Assembly (NCBI RefSeq): GCF_036248275.1
Contig: NZ_CP109181.1
Coordinates: forward strand, 6,324,001-6,388,000
Source of the DNA: Streptomyces sp. NBC_01716
GTDB lineage: Bacteria > Actinomycetota > Actinomycetes > Streptomycetales > Streptomycetaceae
Reading direction: 5' to 3'
DNA length: 64,000 nt
The position numbers and the translations under genes were made by a program. This document shows positions 43,750 through 52,384 of this stretch, in pieces. The notes beneath the pieces were generated by a model. That model was not told the DNA's origin and made no database searches. It saw only the letters and a program-made list of their open reading frames with translations. Within the stretch, counting starts at the first letter, position 1, and every line of letters starts with the position of its first letter.

Positions 43750-44472
43750 ATGACCGGTACGGGGGAAATCTTCCTCAGCGAACTCATGGGCACGGCCATG
43801 CTGTTGCTCCTGGGCTGCGGTGTCGTCGCCAACGTTGTCCTTGCCAAGGCCAAGGGCTTCGACGGCGGCTTCCTGATGATCAACTTCGGCTGGGGCCTCG
43901 CGGTGTTCGCCGGCGTGTACGTGGCGTACAAGTCCGGAGCGCATCTCAACCCCGCGGTCACCGTCGGGCTGCTGGCCTCCGGTCAGAGCCTGGGCGGGGT
44001 GCTTCACGTACTCGCCTATCTGGCGGGGCAGTTCCTCGGCGCGTTCCTTGGCGCGGTGCTCGCCTGGGCCGCGTACCGCGACCACTTCGACGACCCGGAG
44101 TCCGACCCCGGCGCCAAGCTCGCGGTCTTCTCGACCGGGCCGGCCATTCCGCGCCGGCTGTCGAACTTCGTGACCGAGTTCATCGCGACCGTCGTGCTGG
44201 TCTTCGTCGTCGTGGCCTTCGGCAAGACACCCTCGGGGCTCGGGCCGCTCGCGGTGGCCCTGCTGGTCGTCGGAATCGGCGCGTCCCTGGGCGGCCCCAC
44301 CGGGTACGCCATCAACCCGGCCCGCGACCTGTCCCCGCGCATCGCACACGCCCTGCTGCCCATCAAGAACAAGGGCGGGAGCAACTGGAGTTACGCGTGG
44401 ATACCGGTGGTCGCCCCGCTGGCGGGCGGCGCGGTGGCCGGCCTGCTCGCCCTTGTGGTGGGCTTCGTGTAG
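43750..44472 (+). CDS. MIP-family channel (aquaglyceroporin, GlpF-like)
   Basis: A 240-residue protein with six transmembrane segments and the two NPA-type pore motifs: HLNPAVTVG (~74-82) and YAINPARDLSPR (~193-204). The Asp after the second NPA-R (NPARD) is characteristic of glycerol-conducting members. It lies 90 bases after the GldA-like gene, so the pair would take up and oxidise glycerol or a related diol. Confidence 0.93.
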   Translation: MTGTGEIFLSELMGTAMLLLLGCGVVANVVLAKAKGFDGGFLMINFGWGLAVFAGVYVAYKSGAHLNPAVTVGLLASGQSLGGVLHVLAYLAGQFLGAFLGAVLAWAAYRDHFDDPESDPGAKLAVFSTGPAIPRRLSNFVTEFIATVVLVFVVVAFGKTPSGLGPLAVALLVVGIGASLGGPTGYAINPARDLSPRIAHALLPIKNKGGSNWSYAWIPVVAPLAGGAVAGLLALVVGFV

Positions 44473-44505
44473 GCATTCTCCACCACGCGCCCTGGCGAAG
44501 TGACG

Positions 44506-44530
44506 CGGGCGGGTTCACGGGGCCCGCCCG
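44506..44530. terminator. Hairpin after the aquaglyceroporin gene
   Basis: CGGGCGGG (44506-44513) and CCCGCCCG (44523-44530) form an 8-bp GC stem with a nine-base loop, 34 bases past the stop. Probable terminator at the boundary of the catabolic locus. Confidence 0.6.
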
Positions 44531-44662
44531 GCAGGCCGGTTCGTCCTCGAACGCCGGACGGGCCGAACGGCGCCCCCGGCCGGTGATGTCCTCGATCGCC
44601 GGACGGACCGGAGACCGCCGGCCATGGTCGCGGCACCATGCCTGGCAGGTAGCCTGTGCCCC

Positions 44663-45499
44663 GTGCCCCGCCTGTCCGAAGTCCTCGCCCAGCTCGACGC
44701 CCTCTGGCCGCCCGAGCGGGCCGAACAGTGGGACGCCGTCGGCACCGTCTGCGGCGATCCCGACGCCCCCGTGACCCGGGTCCTGATCGCCGTCGACCCC
44801 GTCAAGTCCGTCGTGGACGAGGCCCTGGAACTCGGCGCCGACCTGATCCTCACCCACCACCCGCTCTATCTGCGCGGGACGACGACCGTCGCCGCGGGCA
44901 CCTTCAAGGGCCGCGTCGTGCACACGCTCATCAAGCACGACATCGCGCTGCACGTCGCGCACACCAACGCCGACAGCGCCGATCCGGGAGTCTCCGACGC
45001 CCTCGCCGGCGCGCTCGGCCTGCGCGTCGTGGGCCCCCTCGTACCCGACCCGACCGACCCCGCGGGCCGCCGCGGGCTCGGCCGGATCTGCGAACTCGAC
45101 CGCCCCGCCACCCTCCGCGACTTCGCCACGCGTGCCGCGCACCGGCTGCCCGCCACCGCGCAGGGCATCCGCGTGGCCGGCGATCCCGACGCCCTCGTCA
45201 GCACCGCCGCCGTCAGCGGCGGATCGGGCGACAGCCTCTTCGACCACGTACGGGCTGCGGGAGTGGACGTCTTCCTCACCGCCGACCTGCGCCACCACCC
45301 GGTCTCCGAGGCCACGCAGCGCTCACCGCTGGGGCTGGTCGACGCCGCGCACTGGGCCACCGAGTGGCCCTGGTGCGAGCTGGCGGCCACCCAGCTCGAC
45401 GAGATCTCCGACCGTCACGACTGGGACCTGCGGGTCCATGTCTCGAAGACGGTCACCGACCCCTGGTCCTCCCACCATTCCTCAGGAGCCCCCAACTGA
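44663..45499 (+). CDS. NIF3/YbgI-family metal-binding protein
   Basis: 278 residues of the Nif3-like family (often annotated GTP cyclohydrolase I type 2 homologue). Metal ligands sit in ILTHHPLYL (His-His), HVAHTNAD and, near the C terminus, LTADLRHHPVSEA and DAAHWATEWP. GTG 44663 begins VPRLSEVLAQLDALWPPE, the expected N-terminus. The biochemical role is unsettled. First of three tightly packed housekeeping genes. Confidence 0.88.
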   Translation: MPRLSEVLAQLDALWPPERAEQWDAVGTVCGDPDAPVTRVLIAVDPVKSVVDEALELGADLILTHHPLYLRGTTTVAAGTFKGRVVHTLIKHDIALHVAHTNADSADPGVSDALAGALGLRVVGPLVPDPTDPAGRRGLGRICELDRPATLRDFATRAAHRLPATAQGIRVAGDPDALVSTAAVSGGSGDSLFDHVRAAGVDVFLTADLRHHPVSEATQRSPLGLVDAAHWATEWPWCELAATQLDEISDRHDWDLRVHVSKTVTDPWSSHHSSGAPN

Positions 45500-46239
45500 A
45501 CGCCGAACCCGCCGACCAGATCCGACTCCTCGACGTCCAGGCACTCGATCTGCGACTCCAGCAAATCGCCCACCGGCGCGACTCGCTGCCCGAGCACGCC
45601 GAGATCGAGTCGCTGAACAAGGACCTCACCCAGCTGCGCGACCTGCTGGTCGCCTCGCAGACCGAGGAGAGCGACACCGCGCGCGAGCAGACGAAGGCGG
45701 AGCAGGACGTCGACCAGGTCCGCCAGCGCGCCGTACGCGACCAGCAGCGGCTTGACTCGGGCGCGGTCACCTCGCCCAAGGACCTCGAAAGCCTCCAGCG
45801 CGAGATCGTCTCGCTCGCCAAGCGCCAGGGTGACCTGGAGGACGTCGTCCTTGAGGTCATGGAACGCCGCGAGGCCGCGCAGGAGCGGGCCGCCGAGCTG
45901 ACAGGGCGTGTCTCATCCGTCCAGGCCAAGACGGACGACGCCGTCACGCGCCGGGACGCCGCCGCCGAGAAGCTCGACGCCGAGGGGGCGACGGCGGCCA
46001 AGGAGCGCGAGACGGTGTCGGCGACGATCCCCGCCGACCTGCTCAAGCTGTACGAGAAGCTGCGGGTGCAGCAGGGCGGCGTCGGCGCGGCCCGCCTCTA
46101 CCAGCGCCGCTGCGAGGGCTGCCGGCTGGAGCTCAACATCACCGAGGTCAACGAGGTCAAGGCGGCGAGCCCCAGCACCGTCCTGCGGTGCGAGAACTGC
46201 CGCCGCATCCTTGTCCGTACGTCCGAATCGGGTCTGTAG
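45496..46239 (+). CDS. Coiled-coil protein with C4 zinc ribbon (CT398-like)
   Basis: 247 residues: a long helical coiled coil (~20-180, rich in E/Q/R heptads) followed by a zinc ribbon with paired cysteines, RCEGCRLELN and RCENCRRIL. Homology begins at N-A-E-P-A-D-Q-I-R-L-L, and the only codon at the expected start is CTG 45496, which overlaps the NIF3 stop (CTGA) and has AGGAG upstream. A rare CTG start is therefore inferred. The next gene starts immediately after its TAG. Proposed roles are nucleic-acid or protein tethering. Confidence 0.85.
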   Translation: MNAEPADQIRLLDVQALDLRLQQIAHRRDSLPEHAEIESLNKDLTQLRDLLVASQTEESDTAREQTKAEQDVDQVRQRAVRDQQRLDSGAVTSPKDLESLQREIVSLAKRQGDLEDVVLEVMERREAAQERAAELTGRVSSVQAKTDDAVTRRDAAAEKLDAEGATAAKERETVSATIPADLLKLYEKLRVQQGGVGAARLYQRRCEGCRLELNITEVNEVKAASPSTVLRCENCRRILVRTSESGL

Positions 46240-47490
46240 ATGCCGACATTCGTCGTCGAGGCGGACGGCGGGTCACGGGGCAACCCCGGCCCTGCGGGCT
46301 ACGGGGCCGTCGTGCTCGACGCGGTGACCGGTGAGACGCTCGCCGAGGCCGCCGAGTACATCGGCGTCGCCACGAACAACGTCGCCGAGTACAAGGGCCT
46401 GATCGCCGGGCTGAAGGCCGCGAAGGCACTCGACCCGGCCGCCGACGTGCGGGTCCGGATGGACTCCAAGCTCGTCGTGGAGCAGATGTCGGGCCGCTGG
46501 AAGATCAAGCACCCCGACATGAAGCCGCTGGCCGCCGAGGCGTCGCGGATCTATCCCACGGGGCAGGTCCGCTTCGAGTGGATCCCGCGCGAGAAGAACA
46601 AGCACGCCGACCGGCTCGCCAACGAGGCGATGGACGCGGGCAAGAAGGGCAAGCAGTGGGAGCCGTCGGCGTCGAACGCCGAGCTGGGCGCGGGAGCACG
46701 GCATAAGTCCACGCGCTCGGCCGTCGCGCCCGCCCCCGACGGACCGCCGGGGGACGCGGCGGCCGGCGCGGCGAAGGCGCGCGCGGCGCTGGCCGCCTCG
46801 TACGAACTCACCGTCGGCGTCCCCGAGCAGGCCGCCCCGCCCGTCGGCTGGGGCCCGGCCGACCTGGGCACCCCCGCCACCTTCGTGCTGCTGAGGCACG
46901 GCGAGACGCTGCTCACCCCCGAGAAGCGCTTCTCGGGCAGCGGGGGAGGCGACCCGGAGCTGTCGGCGGTCGGCCGCAGGCAGGCCGACGCCGTAGCGGC
47001 GGCGCTCGCCGCGCGCGGCACGATCCAGGCCGTCGTCTCCTCGCCGCTGCTGCGCTGCCGCGAGACGGCCGGCGCCGTCGCCACCAGGCTCGGTCTGGAG
47101 GTACGGGTCGAGGAAGGGCTGCGCGAGACGGACTTCGGCGCCTGGGAGGGCCTGACGTTCGCCGAGGTCAGGGAGCGGTACGCGGACGATCTCGGCGCCT
47201 GGCTGGCATCGCCCGACGTGGCGCCGACCGGCGGCGGCGAGAGCTTCAACGCGGTCGCGGCGCGGGTCGCCGCCACGCGCGACGCGCTGATCGCGCGGTA
47301 CGCGGGACGTACGGTGCTGGTCGTCACGCACGTGACCCCGGTGAAGACCCTGGTCAGACTGGCGCTGGGAGCGCCGCCCGAGTCCCTGTTCCGGATGGAG
47401 CTCTCGGCGGCGTCGCTGTCGGCGGTCGCCTACTACGCGGACGGCAACGCGTCGCTGCGTCTGCTGAACGACACGTCGCACCTGCGCTGA
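46240..47490 (+). CDS. Bifunctional RNase HI / CobC-like phosphatase
   Basis: 416 residues. The N-terminal RNase HI (~1-135) has DGGSRGNPGPAGYG, Glu in NNVAEYKGL, Asp in RMDSKLVVEQ and the closing HADRLANEAMD. A variable Ala/Pro linker leads to a histidine-phosphatase domain from ~205 (LLRHGETLLTPEKRFSG, SSPLLRCRETA, VVTHVTPVK). The fusion is known from mycobacteria and streptomycetes, where the RNase half removes RNA from hybrids and the other half resembles alpha-ribazole phosphatase. Starts directly after the zinc-ribbon gene stop. Confidence 0.94.
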   Translation: MPTFVVEADGGSRGNPGPAGYGAVVLDAVTGETLAEAAEYIGVATNNVAEYKGLIAGLKAAKALDPAADVRVRMDSKLVVEQMSGRWKIKHPDMKPLAAEASRIYPTGQVRFEWIPREKNKHADRLANEAMDAGKKGKQWEPSASNAELGAGARHKSTRSAVAPAPDGPPGDAAAGAAKARAALAASYELTVGVPEQAAPPVGWGPADLGTPATFVLLRHGETLLTPEKRFSGSGGGDPELSAVGRRQADAVAAALAARGTIQAVVSSPLLRCRETAGAVATRLGLEVRVEEGLRETDFGAWEGLTFAEVRERYADDLGAWLASPDVAPTGGGESFNAVAARVAATRDALIARYAGRTVLVVTHVTPVKTLVRLALGAPPESLFRMELSAASLSAVAYYADGNASLRLLNDTSHLR

Positions 47491-47517
47491 GCGGTCGCGG
47501 GCGGGGAGGGGCTCGGT

Positions 47518-48375
47518 ATGGCCTGGCAACTGACCGACGACGCCGGGGAGTTCCGTACGGCGGCGGCCCCCTGCCTCGCACTGGACCCCGCCCGCTCGAC
47601 GCTGCTGCTGACGATCAGCGAGTCGCTGCGCACGAACGGGGCCGGGGCGCCCGCGCGGTTCGGTTACTGGCGGGCGAGCGAGGACGCGCCGGTCTCCGCC
47701 GCCTTCCTCCAGACACCGCCGCTGCGCCCGCTGCTCGGCCCGATGCCGGACCGGGCGGCGCGCGAACTCGTACCCGTACTGCGCGCCGTGGACCCGTCGT
47801 TGAGCTCCGTACAGGGTGAGGAGGCGTGTGTACGGGCGTTCGCCGCCGCGTGGACCGGGCAGCCCGGCGGCTGGCGGGTCTCGCACCGGGTACGGCTGTT
47901 CCGCCTGGGCGAGCTGACCCCGCCGGACCCCGCACCCGCCGGCCGCGCACGGCTCGCGACCGCCGCCGACCTGCCGCTCCTCGCCGAGTGGATGAGCGCT
48001 TTCGCGACAGACACCGGCCAGCCGGTCAGGGCGGACGGGGACTACAGACAGGCCACGGCGGAGCGCGTCGTGGACGGCCGGCTGTGGCTGTGGGACATCG
48101 CGGGCGCACCGGTGGCGATGGCCTCGGTCAGCCCGATCCTCGCGGGACAGGCACGGGTGGCGCCCGTCTACACACCGCTCGGGCTCCGGGGCCGGGGTTA
48201 CGGGGGCGCGGTCACGGCGGCGGTCAGCCGTGCCGCGCTGGACGCGGGGGCCGGACAGGTGCTGCTCTACGCGGACTTGGCGAATCCGACGAGCAACGCG
48301 CTCTATCGGCGGCTGGGTTACCGGCCGCTGGTGGACAGTCAGGTTCTGACGTTCGATCAGCGGACGTCCGCCTGA
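47518..48375 (+). CDS. GNAT-family N-acetyltransferase
   Basis: 285 residues. The C-terminal half is the GNAT domain with acetyl-CoA loop VYTPLGLRGRGYGGAVTAAV (~218-237) and the closing NPTSNALYRRLGYRPL. The N-terminal half is a divergent GNAT-like region, typical of the tandem family. GGGGAGGGG precedes ATG 47518. The substrate is unknown. It is convergent with the aldolase gene. Confidence 0.87.
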   Translation: MAWQLTDDAGEFRTAAAPCLALDPARSTLLLTISESLRTNGAGAPARFGYWRASEDAPVSAAFLQTPPLRPLLGPMPDRAARELVPVLRAVDPSLSSVQGEEACVRAFAAAWTGQPGGWRVSHRVRLFRLGELTPPDPAPAGRARLATAADLPLLAEWMSAFATDTGQPVRADGDYRQATAERVVDGRLWLWDIAGAPVAMASVSPILAGQARVAPVYTPLGLRGRGYGGAVTAAVSRAALDAGAGQVLLYADLANPTSNALYRRLGYRPLVDSQVLTFDQRTSA

Positions 48376-48390
48376 GCAGGGCGCCCCGCG

Positions 48391-49005
48391 TCAGCGCAGC
48401 GCCGCCGCCTCGCGGGCCAGTTTCTCCACCCGGGGCCAGTCCTTCTCCCTGAGCGTGTCGGGCGGAAGCATCCAAGTGCCGCCCACACAGGCCACGTTGG
48501 GCAGCGCCAGATACGACTCCGCCGACGCCAGGGAGATCCCGCCCGTCGGGCAGAACCGGGCCTGGGGCAGCGGGCCCCACAGGGACTTGAGGTACGCCGT
48601 GCCGCCCGCCGCCTCCGCCGGGAAGAACTTCATCTCCGTCACGCCGCGCTCCAGCAGCGCCACGACCTCCGAGGCCGTCGAGACACCCGGCAGGAACGGC
48701 ACCCCGGACGTCAGCATCGCGTCGAGCAGGCTCCCGGTCCATCCCGGGCTGACCAGGAAGCGCGCCCCGGCTGTCACCGACTCCGTCACCGACTCCGGCG
48801 TGATGACCGTCCCCGCGCCCACCACCGCCTCCGGCACCAGTGCCGCGATCGCCCGGATCGCTTCCAGCGCGACCGGGGTGCGCAGGGTCACCTCGATCAC
48901 GGGCAGGCCGCCGGCCACAAGGGCGCGGGCCAGGGGCACGGCATCGGCGGGATCGTCCACGACGACGACAGGGACAACGGGGGCGAGGTCGAGCACGGAG
49001 GTCAT
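48391..49005 (-). CDS. eda: KDPG/KHG aldolase (Entner-Doudoroff type)
   Basis: 204 residues, class I aldolase cleaving 2-keto-3-deoxy-6-phosphogluconate. Catalytic Glu is in IEVTLRTP, phosphate-binding GAGTVITPE, and the Schiff-base Lys in EMKFFPAEAAGG (~130-141); PTGGI follows. Length and motif order match Eda. ATG 49005 lies after a short leader. Monocistronic between convergent GNAT and the YaaA gene. Confidence 0.92.
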   Translation of the reverse strand: MTSVLDLAPVVPVVVVDDPADAVPLARALVAGGLPVIEVTLRTPVALEAIRAIAALVPEAVVGAGTVITPESVTESVTAGARFLVSPGWTGSLLDAMLTSGVPFLPGVSTASEVVALLERGVTEMKFFPAEAAGGTAYLKSLWGPLPQARFCPTGGISLASAESYLALPNVACVGGTWMLPPDTLREKDWPRVEKLAREAAALR

Positions 49006-49079
49006 ACCGCCATCCTGCCGCGCCGCCCACGCTCCCCGCAACGAGCGTTGCGCCCTGCGCAACAGGGGAGCGACGGCTC

Positions 49080-49880
49080 TCAGTGGATCTCCGTCACCAC
49101 CACGTCCAGCGCCCACGCCCGCCCCGCCCCACCGGGCTCGGTGACCTCCACCACATACCCCAACTCGCGCAGCGTCTCCACCAGTTGGGCGGGCCTCCGC
49201 GGCCCGGCACCCGCCATGAGCAGGTCCCGGACGAGCCGCCCCTTCGTCGCCTTGTTGAAATGGCTGACCACCGACCGCTTCTCCACACCGTCCACGACCT
49301 GCGCGTGCAGGACGCGCACCGTGGCCGTACGGGCGGCGACCTCGCCCACCGGCTTCCAGGCCGGCGCGTACGACGACGAGCGCAGGTCCAGTACGAGCCC
49401 GCCGCCCGCCACCTCGGGCAGCACCGGCGCCATCGCCTTGCGCCAGTGCGTGCTCAGCGCCCCGACGCCCGGCAGCCGCACGCCCATCGAGCACCGGTAC
49501 GACGGGATCCGGTCGCCGATCCGTACCGCTCCCCACAGCCCGGAGAAGACCAGCAGCGACTTCCCGGCCCGCCGCCGCGCGGCGGTGTCCAGCGTGGCGA
49601 GGCCGAGCGCGTCGTACAGCACCCCGGTGTAGATGTCCCCGGCCGGCCGCGCCCCCGCGGTCCGCAGCTCCACGTTCTTCGCGATCTCGCCGCGCAGCCC
49701 CTCGCTCAGGCCCAGGACCTCGGCGGCCTTCTCCTCGTCGGCGGCGCACAGCTCCACCAGCTCGTCCAGTACGGCTGCGCGTGCCTCGGCCAGGGCGGGC
49801 AGTGACAGTGACTCCGGCTTCAGCGGAGCCCCGCGGCCGGATGCGGCCTTGCCTTCCGACGGCGGCAACAGCACGAGCAC
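49080..49880 (-). CDS. yaaA: YaaA/DUF328-family peroxide-stress protein
   Basis: 266 residues with the YaaA N-terminus VLLPPSEGKA, the middle YTGVLYDALG, FSGLWGAVRIGDRIPSYR (~117-134) and C-terminal VSHFNKATKGRLVRDLL. In E. coli, YaaA lowers intracellular iron under peroxide stress and binds DNA. GTG 49880 is preferred, with GAGGAG upstream. Confidence 0.9.
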   Translation of the reverse strand: MLVLLPPSEGKAASGRGAPLKPESLSLPALAEARAAVLDELVELCAADEEKAAEVLGLSEGLRGEIAKNVELRTAGARPAGDIYTGVLYDALGLATLDTAARRRAGKSLLVFSGLWGAVRIGDRIPSYRCSMGVRLPGVGALSTHWRKAMAPVLPEVAGGGLVLDLRSSSYAPAWKPVGEVAARTATVRVLHAQVVDGVEKRSVVSHFNKATKGRLVRDLLMAGAGPRRPAQLVETLRELGYVVEVTEPGGAGRAWALDVVVTEIH

Positions 49881-49970
49881 GGTGGTTCTCCTCAAGGACG
49901 TACGGAACGGGGGTGCGGCCCCGTTCCGCCAGGTTAAGCGGTACGGCACGCACGTACGCCGCCCAGTGGT

Positions 49971-50189
49971 GCTTCCAACCCGGCCGACAGCTCCACCCAC
50001 GACCACGCGTTCTCCCTCGTCGGCCTGGCGGTCGGCCTGTTCCCGACCCGCAAACCGTTCACGACGTGGGCGCACGAGATGGACAGCGGTGTGACCCGCG
50101 ACAGGTACGACGTCCCGCCCGCGCACATCGTGTTCCGCGTCGTGTGCGTGGTGGTCATGGCGCTCGCCGCGTTCGTACTCACGCGCTGA
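49971..50189 (+). pseudogene. Possible truncated small membrane-protein gene
   Basis: One frame reads SNPADSSTHDHAFSLVGLAV then GLFPTRKPF, MDSGVTRDRYDVPPAHIVFR, and a C-terminal hydrophobic helix ending LAAFVLTR-stop (50187-50189). It is bounded upstream by an in-frame TAA and has no ATG/GTG/TTG before the middle of the protein. It looks like the 3' end of a gene whose 5' part is lost or frameshifted. Family not recognised. Confidence 0.35.
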
Positions 50190-51039
50190 CGTCGCCCACG
50201 GCCTCGTCCGGTGCCCCGGCGAGCGCCTTCCTGACCGCCGTGAGCCGGGCCACGAGCGCCGCCGGGTCGTCGGCGTGGAAGCGGACCACCGTCGCCGTGC
50301 CGCGCTTGCCCATGGGCCGTACGAACCCGACCGGCCCGGTCAGCTCCACCCGTACCGTCGTCTGCCCGCCCACGATCAGGTCGAGCGTGCCGCCGGGCTC
50401 GTCGATCCTGATCAACGAGCCGTCCGGGTAACGGCGTTCGACCCGTACCGAGCTGATCCGGTCGCTCGCGATCGGCATGTCGAACAGCGCGCCCCAGCGC
50501 ACCCGGAGCGATCCGTCGGCGCCCACCACATGCGGCCGGGTCACACAGCTCGCGTGCAGCGCCAGCACCATCAGCAGGCCGTACACATCCACGACCAGCA
50601 GAATCCGGTGCACGAGCGGCCAGGGAACCAGGATCGCCAGCGCCACCGTCTCGACGACGGACACGAAGAGGAAGCCGTACATCATCGCCGTCTGCGGGCC
50701 GGTGTACGCGGCGGCGAGATCACCCTCGCGTACGCCGTGCACCCGCCGCCCCACCCACCGTACGAGGCTGGTCATGCCCCGCAGCTCGTTGACGAGCAGC
50801 CGGCGCGCGGTGGCCGGTACGGCGGCCTCCACCGCCGCGACGAGGGCGGCCCGCCGCTCGGCCCCGGCCCGCCGCGCCGCCTTGTAGCGCCGCCGTACGA
50901 GCACGGCCTCGGCCACCACCAGCGTGAGCACGACCGCCTCGGCGGCCAGCAGCACCGGCGCCGGGACGTCCACGCCCGCCACCAGACACACGACCAGCGT
51001 GAGTTCGGCCGGCACCAGCACCCACAGGGCTCTGCTCAT
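50179..51039 (-). CDS. Membrane protein with cytoplasmic PH-like domain, hypothetical
   Basis: 286 residues. Two N-terminal transmembrane segments (~5-45), a soluble stretch, two more (~118-165), and a beta-rich C-terminal domain (RVRWGALFDMP, GTLDLIVGGQTTVRVEL). ATG 51039 overlaps the MerR stop (ATGA), so it is probably controlled by that regulator. No named family. Confidence 0.7.
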   Translation of the reverse strand: MSRALWVLVPAELTLVVCLVAGVDVPAPVLLAAEAVVLTLVVAEAVLVRRRYKAARRAGAERRAALVAAVEAAVPATARRLLVNELRGMTSLVRWVGRRVHGVREGDLAAAYTGPQTAMMYGFLFVSVVETVALAILVPWPLVHRILLVVDVYGLLMVLALHASCVTRPHVVGADGSLRVRWGALFDMPIASDRISSVRVERRYPDGSLIRIDEPGGTLDLIVGGQTTVRVELTGPVGFVRPMGKRGTATVVRFHADDPAALVARLTAVRKALAGAPDEAVGDVSA

Positions 51040-51821
51040 CCCGTTCCCTCCCCGTCCGTCTTCCTGTCCTGTCGCTCCCTCGCCCGCCGCGCCCGCATCG
51101 GCCCGAGCGCTTCCATCACCAGCCGGGCCACCTCGGCCTGGGCAGGGGAGAAGTCGGCGAAGATCGCCGCCCCGACCCCCTCCAGCACGGGCGGCCCGTC
51201 GTCCTCCGGGATCGCGTCCAGCACCGCGTCCGGGACGATGGCCGCCAGTGCGTCGGCGAGCGGGACGATGCGGGGATCGTCCGCCGGGGCGTCGGCGAGG
51301 TCGTCGAGGCGGCCGTAGAGGGCGAGGACGTCCGGGTCCTCCAGCAGGGGGTGCAGGGCCTCGTAGAACTCCTCGCCGCCGCCCGCGGTGTCGAGCAGCA
51401 CGAGCAGTTCGCGGTCCTTGGCCGCCATCGCCGAGTCCAGGTCCGGCGCGGCCCGCAGCAACCGCGCCAGCTTGGGCGACACCGGCCCCTCGGGCGGCAG
51501 CGGCTCCGTCATCAGCTCGGCGAGCCTGCGCCGCCTGTTACGGATCTCCTCCTCCTGCCGCGCCAGATCGGCGTCCAGCTCCCCGAGCACCTCCGCCAGC
51601 TCACGCCCCGCGTCGTCGGCGAGGACGTCCCGTACCTCGTCGAGGCTGAGCCCCAGCTCGGAGAGCCGCCGGATCCTGGCGAGGAGTACGGCGTCCCGTA
51701 CGGAGTAGACGCGGTACCCATTGGCCCGCCTCCCGGGCTCGGGCAGCAGCCCCATGTGGTGGTAGTGCCGCACCGCCCGCGAGGTGACCCCCACGAGTGC
51801 GGCGATCTCTCCGATTCGCAT
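51036..51821 (-). CDS. MerR-family regulator
   Basis: 261 residues: N-terminal winged HTH (MRIGEIAALVGVTSRAVRHYHHMGLLPEP), the wing RANGYRVY, and a coiled coil (EVRDVLADD to EEEIRNRRRR). The C-terminal ~140 residues form a helical ligand-binding region without a Cys metal site. It is the first gene of an operon with the membrane protein at 50179. Confidence 0.9.
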   Translation of the reverse strand: MRIGEIAALVGVTSRAVRHYHHMGLLPEPGRRANGYRVYSVRDAVLLARIRRLSELGLSLDEVRDVLADDAGRELAEVLGELDADLARQEEEIRNRRRRLAELMTEPLPPEGPVSPKLARLLRAAPDLDSAMAAKDRELLVLLDTAGGGEEFYEALHPLLEDPDVLALYGRLDDLADAPADDPRIVPLADALAAIVPDAVLDAIPEDDGPPVLEGVGAAIFADFSPAQAEVARLVMEALGPMRARRARERQDRKTDGEGTG

Positions 51822-51910
51822 GCGTCCAGTAGAAACCCTGACGTCGCGGCAAGGTCAAGGACCCGGCCGGCCGCCACCGGCCCGCCCGGCCGGGTACCAT
51901 GACGATCACG

Positions 51911-52318
51911 GCAGACGAGCCGGGCGGACGGCCGCGTGAAGATCTCCGGATCTTCCCGAGGAACGTCCGGACTCCACAGGGCAAGGTGGTGGGTAACGCC
52001 CACCCGGGGTGACCCGCGGGACAGTGCCACAGAAAACAGACCGCCCGGCGCTCAGGCGCCGGGTAAGGGTGAAACGGTGGTGTAAGAGACCACCAGCGCC
52101 CGAGGTGACTCGGGCGGCTAGGTAAACCCCACTTGGAGCAAGGTCAAGAGGGGCCGTCGCGAGACGACCCTGCGCGGACGTCCGAGGGCTGCCCGCCCGA
52201 GTCCGCGGGTAGACCGCACGAGGCCGGCGGCAACGCCGGTCCTAGATGGATGGCCGTCTCCCCGGCCGCCGCGAGGCGACCGGGCGACAGAATCCGGCGT
52301 AGAGCCCGACTCGTCTGC
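51911..52318 (+). ncRNA. rnpB: RNase P RNA (class A)
   Basis: The ~408-base RNA shows the universal core in order: GAGGAACGTCCGGACTCCAC, GGTGGTGGGTAACGCC, CCACAGAAA-ACAGACCGCC, GGTAAGGGTGAAACGGTGGT then GTAAGAGACCACCAGC, GGCTAGGTAAACCCCA, AGATGGATGGCCGT and ACAGAATCCGGCG. P1 is formed by the ends: GCAGACGAG (51911-51919) with CTCGTCTGC (52310-52318). Ends are assigned from that helix and may be off by a few bases. It cleaves tRNA 5' leaders. Confidence 0.96.
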
Positions 52319-52384
52319 CGCTTGCCGTCCCCCGCCCGCCGTCGGCGTCGTCGTCATCACGGGTCGGGGACGCGCAGTTGGCGG

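Noticed and set aside
42421..44349. A 642-codon minus-strand frame opposite the GldA-like and channel genes
   Set aside because: Antisense shadow; both plus-strand genes show complete family motifs.
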